From Iodidimonas nitroreducens (GTDB lineage: Bacteria; Pseudomonadota; Alphaproteobacteria; Sphingomonadales; Rhodothalassiaceae): 64,000 nt of DNA. Shown in pieces: positions 26,584 to 33,971 of this stretch. A program made the translations under genes and the position numbers. The notes under the pieces were generated by a model. The model made no database searches. It had not been told where the DNA came from and saw nothing but the letters and a program-made list of their open reading frames with translations. Where the stretch lies: assembly GCA_000710935.1 (NCBI GenBank), contig BAYV01000002.1, positions 17,391-81,390 on the forward strand. Reading direction: 5' to 3'. The stretch's first letter is position 1, and the number at the start of each line of letters is the position of its first letter.

Positions 26584-27276
26584 TCATTGTTCGGGGCTTT
26601 CGTCCGTGCTGGCCTTGGCCTGATCGGCTGCGGTTTTAGAGGGCGGATATTCCACAAGGAAATAGGCATAGCCCTTCATTTGCCCGGCGGCTTTCCAGCG
26701 GCGGCTGTTTTTGGAAATATAAACGCCCATATAATCAATAGGGGTGACGCCGCAGCGGATATCGCCATTGCGAAACCATTGCGCATCCCATGGGCCAAAA
26801 GCCCCAAAGGGGTGGGTTGATCCATCGCTCCAGGTCAGTTTTCTGAAATTGCACCAATAGCGCAGCCCGATCCAGGTATCGCCATGATATTCAATGGAAC
26901 CCACATCCCATTGTTCCAATATCCAATCATATAATTCGGGCGAATCGATCACCGCCAAACGGCCTTTTCTGCCGCGAAAATTCATGCTGCGGGCGGTTTT
27001 ATTGGCGCGTTTCCAAAAGGAAACATTATGCCCATCCAGATTTCGCTGATCCCGCACAAGCTGATAATAATGCCCCGTGAGCGGGCTTTGCACCGGCGTC
27101 GATTCCCAATAATCCTTACCCGCACTGATGGATGCATCAAGGGATTGCTTCCATTCCTGTGCTTCAGCCGGGCGCAGGCCATGGCCGATCAGCACAAACA
27201 GGCAGAAAAGCACGATCAGAACACGATAGGATTTGAAGCAGGGCATTAAGAAAGAAACCGGCATTTCGTGCGACAT
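26584..27276 (-). CDS. Secreted C-type-lectin-like domain protein
   Basis: A 230-aa exported protein. A hydrophobic signal segment (YRVLIVLFCLFVLIGHG) ends near AEAQE. The body (about 60-210) shows C-type lectin fold hallmarks: GHYYQLVRD, RLAVIDSPELYDWILEQW, the WIGL-type strand DTWIGLRYWCNF, LTWSDGSTHPFGAFGPW and YFLVEY. These correspond to the long-loop region where carbohydrate binding sits in animal lectins. Calcium-binding EPN/QPD motifs are not evident, so sugar binding is unproven. ATG 27276 has a GGAG RBS 7 bp upstream. It is the first gene of the operon with the sulfotransferase and flippase, so a role in recognising or anchoring the glycan is plausible. Confidence 0.75.
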   Translation of the reverse strand: MSHEMPVSFLMPCFKSYRVLIVLFCLFVLIGHGLRPAEAQEWKQSLDASISAGKDYWESTPVQSPLTGHYYQLVRDQRNLDGHNVSFWKRANKTARSMNFRGRKGRLAVIDSPELYDWILEQWDVGSIEYHGDTWIGLRYWCNFRKLTWSDGSTHPFGAFGPWDAQWFRNGDIRCGVTPIDYMGVYISKNSRRWKAAGQMKGYAYFLVEYPPSKTAADQAKASTDESPEQ

Positions 27277-27449
27277 CTGACATCTCCATGACAGAGCTTT
27301 AGCGCAATATACACTGTAAAATCTGCAGATTAAAGTCAGGCTCATGAATTTCCCTTGCCAAGACAGGAAACCGTCTCCCTTTAGCCCTTATTTTCACATT
27401 TAATCTTAGACAATAAGAGGATAGCGTCTACCCTCATGTCATGAGCAGA

Positions 27450-27458
27450 TGATATAAA
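27450..27458 (+). promoter_or_regulatory. Candidate extended -10 promoter for the aminotransferase operon
   Basis: TGATATAAA fits an extended -10 element (TGn followed by TATAAA, one mismatch to TATAAT). It lies 69 bp upstream of the first start codon of the aminotransferase gene, in the 250-bp spacer shared with the divergent lectin-like gene. No good -35 element is visible. Confidence 0.35.
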
Positions 27459-27526
27459 CCGACTATGGTGAAAACATGATGATGTTTTTCGTCATCCTGT
27501 ACGAATGAACAAGCGATCAAACTGCC

Positions 27527-28843
27527 ATGAAGGGGATAAACGCCAGAATGCGATCGATGACCGGGGAAGATGGGTATTCACTTGTCGCGCAGGGGCGGTC
27601 TATTCCGCGCCCTCATATCCCTGTGGCACCGGTGCCCAAGCTTGCCCCTTTATTAAGACTTGGCCCTTTATGGGGCGGGCGCGGTGATATGGTCGCATCG
27701 CCCTTTGATTTCCCTCATAAACGGGCTGTGAAGGATGGCCGCAGCGCCATTTATCAGGCCCTGCGTCTTGCCGGAATTGGGCCGGGTGATGAGGTTCTGG
27801 TGCCCGATTATCATTGTATCGCGATGATCGTGCCGATTCTGGCCCTAGGGGCGCGTCCGGTTTTTTATGCCATCGATGCAGAATTGATGGCCCAGCCCGA
27901 TGCCATTCGGCCGCAGATCAGCAAGGCGAGCAAGGCGCTTTTGGTGGTCAATTATTTTGGCTTTCCCAATCGTCTTGCAGCCTGTGCCGAATTATGCCGA
28001 GCCCATGGCCTGATGATGATCGAAGATTGCGCCCATAGCCTTTATGGCCGCAGCGATGGCCAGTCTTTGGGTAGTTTTGGCGATTATTCGATTTGCAGTA
28101 TGCGCAAATTTTTGCCGGTTCAGGATGGCGGGCTTTTGGCATCGGCGCATCATCCCATCGATCTGCCCCCAGCCCCAAAAATAGCATGGGGGGGGGCTTT
28201 GCGGTCTTTTGCATCTTATGCCGCCTCGCCCGCTAATCGGGGGGCTTATGCCCTTTTCGGGCTGGCTTGGGCGGGGGTGAAGCGCCTGATCCCGAATGTT
28301 CGCGCGGCCCCTGATGAAGATTTCGCTCATGAAGATCTAGCGTCGGCAAGCGAGCAGCCAAAGTCTCCGCCATCAAAGTCTCCGCCTTCTGGTCTGCCCT
28401 CTGGTTTGCCCTATGGCTTTGATGCTCAAAGGGCGGGGGAGGGGGCTGATTTCGGTGCGGGTTTCTGGTTGCGGCAGGTGGATCGCCGCGCCCTTTATCG
28501 GCGGCGGCGGGCGCATTATCAGGCCATCATTGCGGAAATTTCTCCTTATGACAGCAAGATCATTCGCCCTTTGAAGCCCCATCTGGATGAAGATATGGTG
28601 CCCCATATGGTGCCTTTGCTGGTGGAAGATTTATCGCAGCGCTTTCGGGCCATGGAAGATGCTGCCCTGCCGATGCAGCGCTTTGGCCAGTTTTTATGGT
28701 CAGGCGAAGGGCAAAAGCCAGGCTTGGCGGCTGATCGCCTGTCGCGCCATTTGATCCAGATCCCTTGTCATCAGGATCTGACGGCCCGGCAGCTCGATGA
28801 TCTGCTGGGTCTGTTGCGGCGGCTTTTTGGGGGGCGGTCCTGA
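27527..28843 (+). CDS. DegT/DnrJ/EryC1/StrS-like PLP aminotransferase
   Basis: A 438-aa fold-type I PLP enzyme of the sugar aminotransferase superfamily. Landmarks are GRSAIYQALRLAGIGPGDEV, VLVPDYHCIAMIVPI, LMMIEDCAHSLYG (Asp contacting PLP) and SICSMRKFLPVQDGG, where the Lys is the likely Schiff-base residue. A Pro/Ser-rich insert near residues 278-300 (KSPPSKSPPSGLPSGLPYG) comes from short DNA tandem repeats and is unusual for the family. The start is ambiguous: ATG 27527 or ATG 27548, the latter with AGGGG 12 bp upstream. It overlaps the next gene as TGATG. It may aminate a keto-sugar or another ketone used to decorate the polymer. Confidence 0.82.
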   Translation: MKGINARMRSMTGEDGYSLVAQGRSIPRPHIPVAPVPKLAPLLRLGPLWGGRGDMVASPFDFPHKRAVKDGRSAIYQALRLAGIGPGDEVLVPDYHCIAMIVPILALGARPVFYAIDAELMAQPDAIRPQISKASKALLVVNYFGFPNRLAACAELCRAHGLMMIEDCAHSLYGRSDGQSLGSFGDYSICSMRKFLPVQDGGLLASAHHPIDLPPAPKIAWGGALRSFASYAASPANRGAYALFGLAWAGVKRLIPNVRAAPDEDFAHEDLASASEQPKSPPSKSPPSGLPSGLPYGFDAQRAGEGADFGAGFWLRQVDRRALYRRRRAHYQAIIAEISPYDSKIIRPLKPHLDEDMVPHMVPLLVEDLSQRFRAMEDAALPMQRFGQFLWSGEGQKPGLAADRLSRHLIQIPCHQDLTARQLDDLLGLLRRLFGGRS

Positions 28844-30054
28844 TGGCCCAGCCTTATGATCCCATATCCGCGCCATCCATGATGGCCGATGATCCGGCAA
28901 AGCCGTTGGTTTTCAGCCTTTTATCCCATGCCGAATTCTGCAAGGCCCCTTGTGCCCATTTATTTGAAACCACGCCCAAATTGGGATTTTACGGCAGCAA
29001 AGCCTGGCATGATGTGGTGTTTGATCATGGGCTTTCGGAAGGGGGTGATGTTTCATGGCTGGTCGCCCATGAAGGGAAGCATGATGGCGACCCTGATCAG
29101 ATGGGGGCGGTATGGGCGGCGATACCCTTCCAGGTGATACGCGGCGGCCCCCGGCAATGTTTTGCAAGGATTTTGCAATCCCCGGCGTCGTCTTATATGT
29201 CGGAATTCAGCCTGCTTGCGCGTGATGGGGCCTTATCGCAGGCGGTGTGCGATGGCATGATCTCAACCCTGAAAAAGATGATCGGGCCGGATATTTATCT
29301 GATCGAAAAGCTGCGCGGGGATGAGCCTGCTTTTCAGGGCTTGCGGCGGGCTTTTCAAAATGTCGGGCTGGTGATGCGGGAAAAATTTGTGTTTGCCAAT
29401 TGGCGACATCCTATCCGTGGCCTGTCTTATGAGGCTTATATGGCCAGCCGCAGCAAGAAACACCGCAAGAATATCCGCCGCTACACGAAAATGCTGAAAG
29501 ATCACCCCGCACCGATGCGCTTTCAGCTGCTGTGTGGCGATGATCCTTCATTGCCTGCGATGTTTCAAGATTATCTCAAGGTCTATGATAAAAGCTGGAA
29601 ACCCGATGAAGGCAGCCCTGATTTTGTCACGGCTTTGGTGGAAATCGGGGCCGCTTCGGGGGCTTTGCGCCTTGGCTGCCTTTATCTTGATGATCAGCCG
29701 GTGGCCACTAAGCTTGCCTTTGTGAAAGATGGCATTCTGGCGCAATATAAAACCGCCTATGATCCCGCCTTTGCCCATTTTGGTTTGGGCACGGTGATCA
29801 ATCATCTGTTTTTCAGCGAAATTCTCGATGCGGAAAGGATCGAGGAACTGGATTTCGGCAATGGGGATGAGCCACATAAAAGCAAATGGGCCGATGAGCG
29901 GATCGAACGCTGCGGGTTGATTGCTTATGATGATCGCCATCTGGCCGGTTTTTTATCCAATCGCCTGAATTGGCTATCGCAAAAAGCCAAATCCTTGCGG
30001 CTGCAATCGGCTGGCCATCGCAAAAATCCCGATCCGCAGACAGCCGATGAATGA
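28843..30054 (+). CDS. FemAB-like GNAT N-acyltransferase
   Basis: A 403-aa protein of the FemAB/BioF2-like acetyltransferase group. Landmarks are SRSKKHRKNIRRYTKMLKDH (basic helix before the second GNAT half), LGCLYLDDQPVATKLAFVKD, ILAQYKTAYDPAFAHFGLGT and ELDFGNGDEPHKSKWADERI. The last two match the acyl-CoA fold ending seen in exosortase-locus acyltransferases. It is translationally coupled to the aminotransferase upstream (TGATG), and the asparagine-synthase-like gene follows 12 bp later. The product of the aminotransferase may be its acceptor; this is inference. Confidence 0.83.
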   Translation: MAQPYDPISAPSMMADDPAKPLVFSLLSHAEFCKAPCAHLFETTPKLGFYGSKAWHDVVFDHGLSEGGDVSWLVAHEGKHDGDPDQMGAVWAAIPFQVIRGGPRQCFARILQSPASSYMSEFSLLARDGALSQAVCDGMISTLKKMIGPDIYLIEKLRGDEPAFQGLRRAFQNVGLVMREKFVFANWRHPIRGLSYEAYMASRSKKHRKNIRRYTKMLKDHPAPMRFQLLCGDDPSLPAMFQDYLKVYDKSWKPDEGSPDFVTALVEIGAASGALRLGCLYLDDQPVATKLAFVKDGILAQYKTAYDPAFAHFGLGTVINHLFFSEILDAERIEELDFGNGDEPHKSKWADERIERCGLIAYDDRHLAGFLSNRLNWLSQKAKSLRLQSAGHRKNPDPQTADE

Positions 30055-30066
30055 AAGGCACAGGCT

Positions 30067-31848
30067 ATGAATGTTTTATCGGGTTCTCATGCGCTTCAGG
30101 GGCTTGGGGGTCTTCTAGCGCTTGATCATGATGGGGCGGCTTTTGATCAGGCGCGCGCCGATGATTATAGCGTGGGGCTGGTGGGCTGGGTGATCTGGCC
30201 CGATCAAAAGCTTCAGGCCCGCGCCCGCGCCGAGGGAGAGGCCCGGGCTTTTCTTGAAGCCGTGCGGCAATATGGGGCGCAGGTTTTTCGCCATATGGAG
30301 GGGGCATTTGCCGCCTTTTTCCATGATCATCGCGAAAACAGCACAAGCATCGCCATCGATCATGCCGGGCAATATCGCCTGTTCTGGATGCCCTATCGCG
30401 GTGGGTTTGTTTTTTCCAGCCGCCTATCGGTTCTGTCATCTCTGCCGGATTTTGCCGCCAATCTGCGCCCGGAAAGCCTGCATGATTATCTTTTTTTCTA
30501 TACCACCTTATCGCCCAACAGCCTTTATGCCGGGGTTGAAAAGCTGCTGCCCGGCCATGCCATCCGCTTTCATCAGGGCCGTGCCGAACCCCAGCCATTT
30601 TGGCAGATGCCCTATGCCACAAGCCTTGCCGACCCATCGCCCCGGGGTTTGTCGGATTTGGCCCAAAAGCTGTATGATGGGCTTGATGGCGCGGTGGAGC
30701 GGTCTTTGGAAAGCGCCCGATCGCCCGATGTGGGCAGCTTTCTTAGCGGCGGGCTTGATAGCAGCACCATCACCGGATTGGCGGCGGCGCATCATCCGGG
30801 GTTTAAAAGCTTTACCATCCGATTTGATGATCCGCGCTATGATGAAGGGCCTTATGCACGGCTTGCGGCACAGCGTTTTCACACCGATCATCATGAACGC
30901 CTGATTGAGCCCCATGAGGTGGTGGGGGTGATGGATCAGATCGCAGCCTACACCGATGAGCCTTATGGCAATACGTCCGCCATTGCCGCCTATTATTGCG
31001 CCATTGCGGCCCGGGATGCGGGGGTGAAAGTGCTTTTGGCGGGGGATGGCGGGGATGAAATCTTTGCCGGCAATGAGCGCTATATCGATGTGCGGCGCTA
31101 TGATGTTTATGGTAAAATCCCCGAACCTTTGCGGCGGTTTTTGCTTGATCCTTTGCTGGCCTCGAACCGGTTGGATCCGCTGCCCTTTCTGGGGAAGGCG
31201 CATCGCCTGATGAAGCGCTATCATCTGTCTTTGCCCCGGCGGATGTTTGCCGATTATCATCCCTTTCAGAATTTTTCCGCAGGCGATGTGGCGGGCCCGG
31301 CGCTTTATGATCATTTCAGCCGCGCCAATCCCCTCAAAAGCGCTGAATCCATCTATGAGGCGGGGCAATCTGGCGATCCGGTGCAAAGAATGATGGCGCT
31401 GGATCTGCATCTGACCATCGCCGATAATGATCTGGTGAAGGTGAACAGCATGTGCGCCCTGGCGGGCATCGATGTGCGCTATCCGATGCTGGATCGGCCC
31501 TTGATGGAATTGGCGGCCAGCATCCCCATGGATGTGCTTTTGGCGGATGGGCGCTTGCGGGGCTTTTTCAAGCGCAGTTTTGCCGCGCTGTTGCCGACCG
31601 AGATCATCGAGAAGAAAAAGCACGGCTTTGGCCTGCCGTTTCAGGTCTGGGTTCTCGATCATCCCGATTTGGCGCACAAGCTTTTGGATACATTGGAAGA
31701 TCTGCGCCAGCGTGGGCTGTTTACCGATCTTTATATCGATGCTTTGCAACATGCGGTGCGGGGCGGCGGGGCCCGCAATCTTTTGGGCAATGCCTGGGAT
31801 GCCACCATGCTTGAATTATGGATGAAATCCCATCCCACGTCTTTTTAA
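30067..31848 (+). CDS. Asparagine-synthase-like protein lacking the glutaminase nucleophile
   Basis: A 593-aa homologue of asparagine synthetase B. The ATP-pyrophosphatase domain is intact: FLSGGLDSSTITGL near residue 228, KVLLAGDGGDEIFAGNERY, and EKKKHGFGLPFQVWV near the end. The N-terminal Ntn domain is shortened and degenerate. It begins MNVLSGSHALQG, with no Cys2 and no MCGI motif, although VFRHMEGAFAAFFHD and FVFSSRLSVL still mark the fold. It could use ammonia or a supplied amine instead of glutamine, or ligate an amine in the manner of beta-lactam synthetase-type relatives. It is the third gene of the aminotransferase/GNAT operon and converges on hydrolase 1 with a 4-bp overlap. Confidence 0.85.
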   Translation: MNVLSGSHALQGLGGLLALDHDGAAFDQARADDYSVGLVGWVIWPDQKLQARARAEGEARAFLEAVRQYGAQVFRHMEGAFAAFFHDHRENSTSIAIDHAGQYRLFWMPYRGGFVFSSRLSVLSSLPDFAANLRPESLHDYLFFYTTLSPNSLYAGVEKLLPGHAIRFHQGRAEPQPFWQMPYATSLADPSPRGLSDLAQKLYDGLDGAVERSLESARSPDVGSFLSGGLDSSTITGLAAAHHPGFKSFTIRFDDPRYDEGPYARLAAQRFHTDHHERLIEPHEVVGVMDQIAAYTDEPYGNTSAIAAYYCAIAARDAGVKVLLAGDGGDEIFAGNERYIDVRRYDVYGKIPEPLRRFLLDPLLASNRLDPLPFLGKAHRLMKRYHLSLPRRMFADYHPFQNFSAGDVAGPALYDHFSRANPLKSAESIYEAGQSGDPVQRMMALDLHLTIADNDLVKVNSMCALAGIDVRYPMLDRPLMELAASIPMDVLLADGRLRGFFKRSFAALLPTEIIEKKKHGFGLPFQVWVLDHPDLAHKLLDTLEDLRQRGLFTDLYIDALQHAVRGGGARNLLGNAWDATMLELWMKSHPTSF

Positions 31849-32723
31849 GGCTTCATCCAGCCTTTGATATGGGCGATCAGATCATCCAGCGCGCCGGGCT
31901 CGGAAAAGGTGTGATCGCTTTGGGGCAGGTGAAGGCTGGTTAATTTTGGGCCCTTGATGGCGGATTGCCAAAGCTTCAGGCTTTCCGCCTCTTTTTCAAA
32001 TTCCCGCGCCACCAGATCATGGCCACTTTTCACCAGCATGATCCGCCCACTGAAGGCGGCCAGCGCCCCCACAAGGCGTTCGGGCAGGGGTAAGTCATCT
32101 TGGGATTGATAGCCTGCCGAAGTGCCCATGAGCCCGCGCAGCTTTTTATAGAGAAGGGCGGGAAATTCGCCCAGATTGACCTGCCCTCGGATCAGCCGCG
32201 ACCAGAAGTCCCGATGAAACAGGCGTTTGGCATAATAATGTTTGATCAGCGCGGTTTCATGGCTGCTTTCGGTACGCACCCATGGGTTCATCAAAATCAG
32301 ACCGGAAATCCGCGCATCGCGATGGGCATGAAAGGCCGCCGCCGAGGCCCCATCGCACAAGCCGCATAAAACAACGGATTGCAAGGCGGGCTGATGATCA
32401 AAAAACCAATCGATGGCCAGATGAATATCGTCATCAAGGGCTTCGAATCCGGGATTTTCGCCTTCGCTATCGCCCATGCCACGGCAATCAAAGCGCAAAA
32501 CCGGCACGCCATGATCGCTTAAATCCCGCGCCATCGTCACAAAAGAGCGATGCGCCCCCACCCGATATTGCGGCCCGCCCACCACGATGATCAGCCCGAT
32601 GGCGGATGGCGCATCGGGGGGGCGGTGGCTGATGGCGATCAGGCGCTGGCCTTGGCACGCTAGGATATGGGCGCTTTCCCGCATGTGATGGGGGGTCTGT
32701 TTTGCGCTTTGCTGCCGGTTCAT
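31845..32723 (-). CDS. Exosortase A system-associated hydrolase 1 (alpha/beta hydrolase)
   Basis: A 292-aa alpha/beta-hydrolase-fold protein (TIGR03100 type). The oxyanion region IIVVGGPQYRVGAHRSF is followed by LRFDCRGMGDSEGENPGFEA. The nucleophile elbow is GLCDGASAA, so Cys replaces the usual Ser. HTFSEPGALD near the C-terminus supplies the catalytic His. ATG 32723 overlaps the stop of hydrolase 2 as ATGA. It acts with the adjacent ACP, perhaps as a thioesterase or acyltransferase; substrate unknown. Confidence 0.9.
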   Translation of the reverse strand: MNRQQSAKQTPHHMRESAHILACQGQRLIAISHRPPDAPSAIGLIIVVGGPQYRVGAHRSFVTMARDLSDHGVPVLRFDCRGMGDSEGENPGFEALDDDIHLAIDWFFDHQPALQSVVLCGLCDGASAAAFHAHRDARISGLILMNPWVRTESSHETALIKHYYAKRLFHRDFWSRLIRGQVNLGEFPALLYKKLRGLMGTSAGYQSQDDLPLPERLVGALAAFSGRIMLVKSGHDLVAREFEKEAESLKLWQSAIKGPKLTSLHLPQSDHTFSEPGALDDLIAHIKGWMKP

Positions 32724-33553
32724 GGCGATGCCGCCTCGAAAGCGGTGATGATCTGATCCACCAATAGGGGCGCGCCATCGGGTTCGGTCTGCGCCCAAAC
32801 GGCCTCTTCGCGCGCATGGGAAAAATGCAGATTGGGGCCCTGCCAGCTTTCGGGAATACGCGCCAGGCTAAGGCTTTCATCGATGGGCTGCAATCCGGTT
32901 TCAATCCAGCAGATGGGCAGATCGGGCGGCGGTGGCAGGGCTTCAAGGGATTGCCCGCACAGGCTTTTGGCCAAAGCGGGGGCGAGATCATAGCCCCCCA
33001 CCCGCACCGGGATGTGTTGTTCTAAAAGCCGGGATTTGAGGGCGGCCGTGGTTTCCCGTTCGCCCTGAGCCATGGCTTGAGCCACCCTTATGCGCAAAAA
33101 CCGGGTAAGGAAGGGATCACCCGCCACAACCGGCTGAACCAGCAGCAGGCCTGCGGGTGTGAAACCCTGCTTTTGCAAGGCTGCAGCGAGCAAAAGCGCC
33201 CCGTTGCGGATGCCACACAGCCATAAAGGGGTGCCAAGGGCCGCCATATCGCGGATCATCATCCGCAGATCATCAAGCCATATCGACCAATCGGCATCGA
33301 TAAATCGGCCCGCACTATCGCCGGTGCCATAAAGATCAAAAATCCGGGCGTGCACGCCCTTTTTAGCAAGGGCAGAGGCGAGCCCCCGCATCATCAGGCG
33401 GCTGCGGTTCATTTCTTCGGCAAAAGGCGGGATGATCAAAAGCCGGGCCCGGGGTGCAAGATCTGCGGGCTGGCAATCAAGGCAGAAAAGCGGCCCCGAT
33501 GGACCATCGAGGAAAAAAACATCCAAACTATGATCGGGGTTTTTCCGGGCCAT
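32720..33553 (-). CDS. Exosortase A system-associated hydrolase 2 (alpha/beta-hydrolase fold, atypical elbow)
   Basis: A 277-aa alpha/beta-hydrolase-fold protein (TIGR03101 type). Landmarks are RLLIIPPFAEEMNRSRLMM, FDLYGTGDSAGRFIDADWSI and the elbow region LCGIRNGALLL, where Arg occupies the nucleophile position. Classical hydrolase activity is therefore doubtful. ATG 33553 lies 10 bp after the ACP stop; the longer frame starting at TTG 33589 would run into the ACP gene. It is coupled to hydrolase 1 by ATGA. A non-catalytic partner to hydrolase 1 is a reasonable inference. Confidence 0.88.
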   Translation of the reverse strand: MARKNPDHSLDVFFLDGPSGPLFCLDCQPADLAPRARLLIIPPFAEEMNRSRLMMRGLASALAKKGVHARIFDLYGTGDSAGRFIDADWSIWLDDLRMMIRDMAALGTPLWLCGIRNGALLLAAALQKQGFTPAGLLLVQPVVAGDPFLTRFLRIRVAQAMAQGERETTAALKSRLLEQHIPVRVGGYDLAPALAKSLCGQSLEALPPPPDLPICWIETGLQPIDESLSLARIPESWQGPNLHFSHAREEAVWAQTEPDGAPLLVDQIITAFEAASP

Positions 33554-33563
33554 CGGGTCTGGA

Positions 33564-33815
33564 TCAGGCGGCCAGCTTGTGATCGACAAAATCGCTCAGG
33601 CTGCCGACAGTTTCAAAAACGCTGCCATTGATTTCATCATCTTCAAACAGAATATCGAATTGGTCTTCGATGGCTGCCACCACAGTGACCACCGCCATGG
33701 AATCGAATTCCGGGATATCGCCCATCAGCGGGCTTTCGGGGCCTAAAGATTGGCCGCGTTTACCAAGTCCCAATGTGGATGTGAGAATGTCCACGATGGC
33801 CTGTGTCGTTCCCAT
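33564..33815 (-). CDS. Acyl carrier protein, exosortase-associated
   Basis: An 83-aa acyl carrier protein. The phosphopantetheine site is Ser39 in IPEFDSMAVVTVV, within an acidic four-helix pattern (AAIEDQFDILFEDDEI). ATG 33815 has GGAG 8 bp upstream and is preferred over a TTG at 33839. It heads the ACP-hydrolase 2-hydrolase 1 minus-strand operon and faces the divergent FemAB-ligase-decarboxylase operon across 156 bp. The acyl-CoA ligase at 35178 is the likely loading enzyme. Confidence 0.92.
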   Translation of the reverse strand: MGTTQAIVDILTSTLGLGKRGQSLGPESPLMGDIPEFDSMAVVTVVAAIEDQFDILFEDDEINGSVFETVGSLSDFVDHKLAA

Positions 33816-33971
33816 ATGCCCGGCTCCGTGATTATGCAAAGGATGATCTTGACGATACTAAGGATGTGGTAGCTTGGCTTTAAGAAATTGTCTAGATAAC
33901 ACTATAGACTGGTGAAACAAGATTGGCTTTGGCCGTAAAACACCAGAACCAAAGTGCGATGAAGGGGGCTT

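Noticed and set aside
30508..31752. 414-aa open frame on the minus strand
   Set aside because: It lies wholly antisense to the asparagine-synthase-like gene, has no domain signature, and is His/Ile/Gln-rich in the way antisense frames of this GC-rich DNA are.
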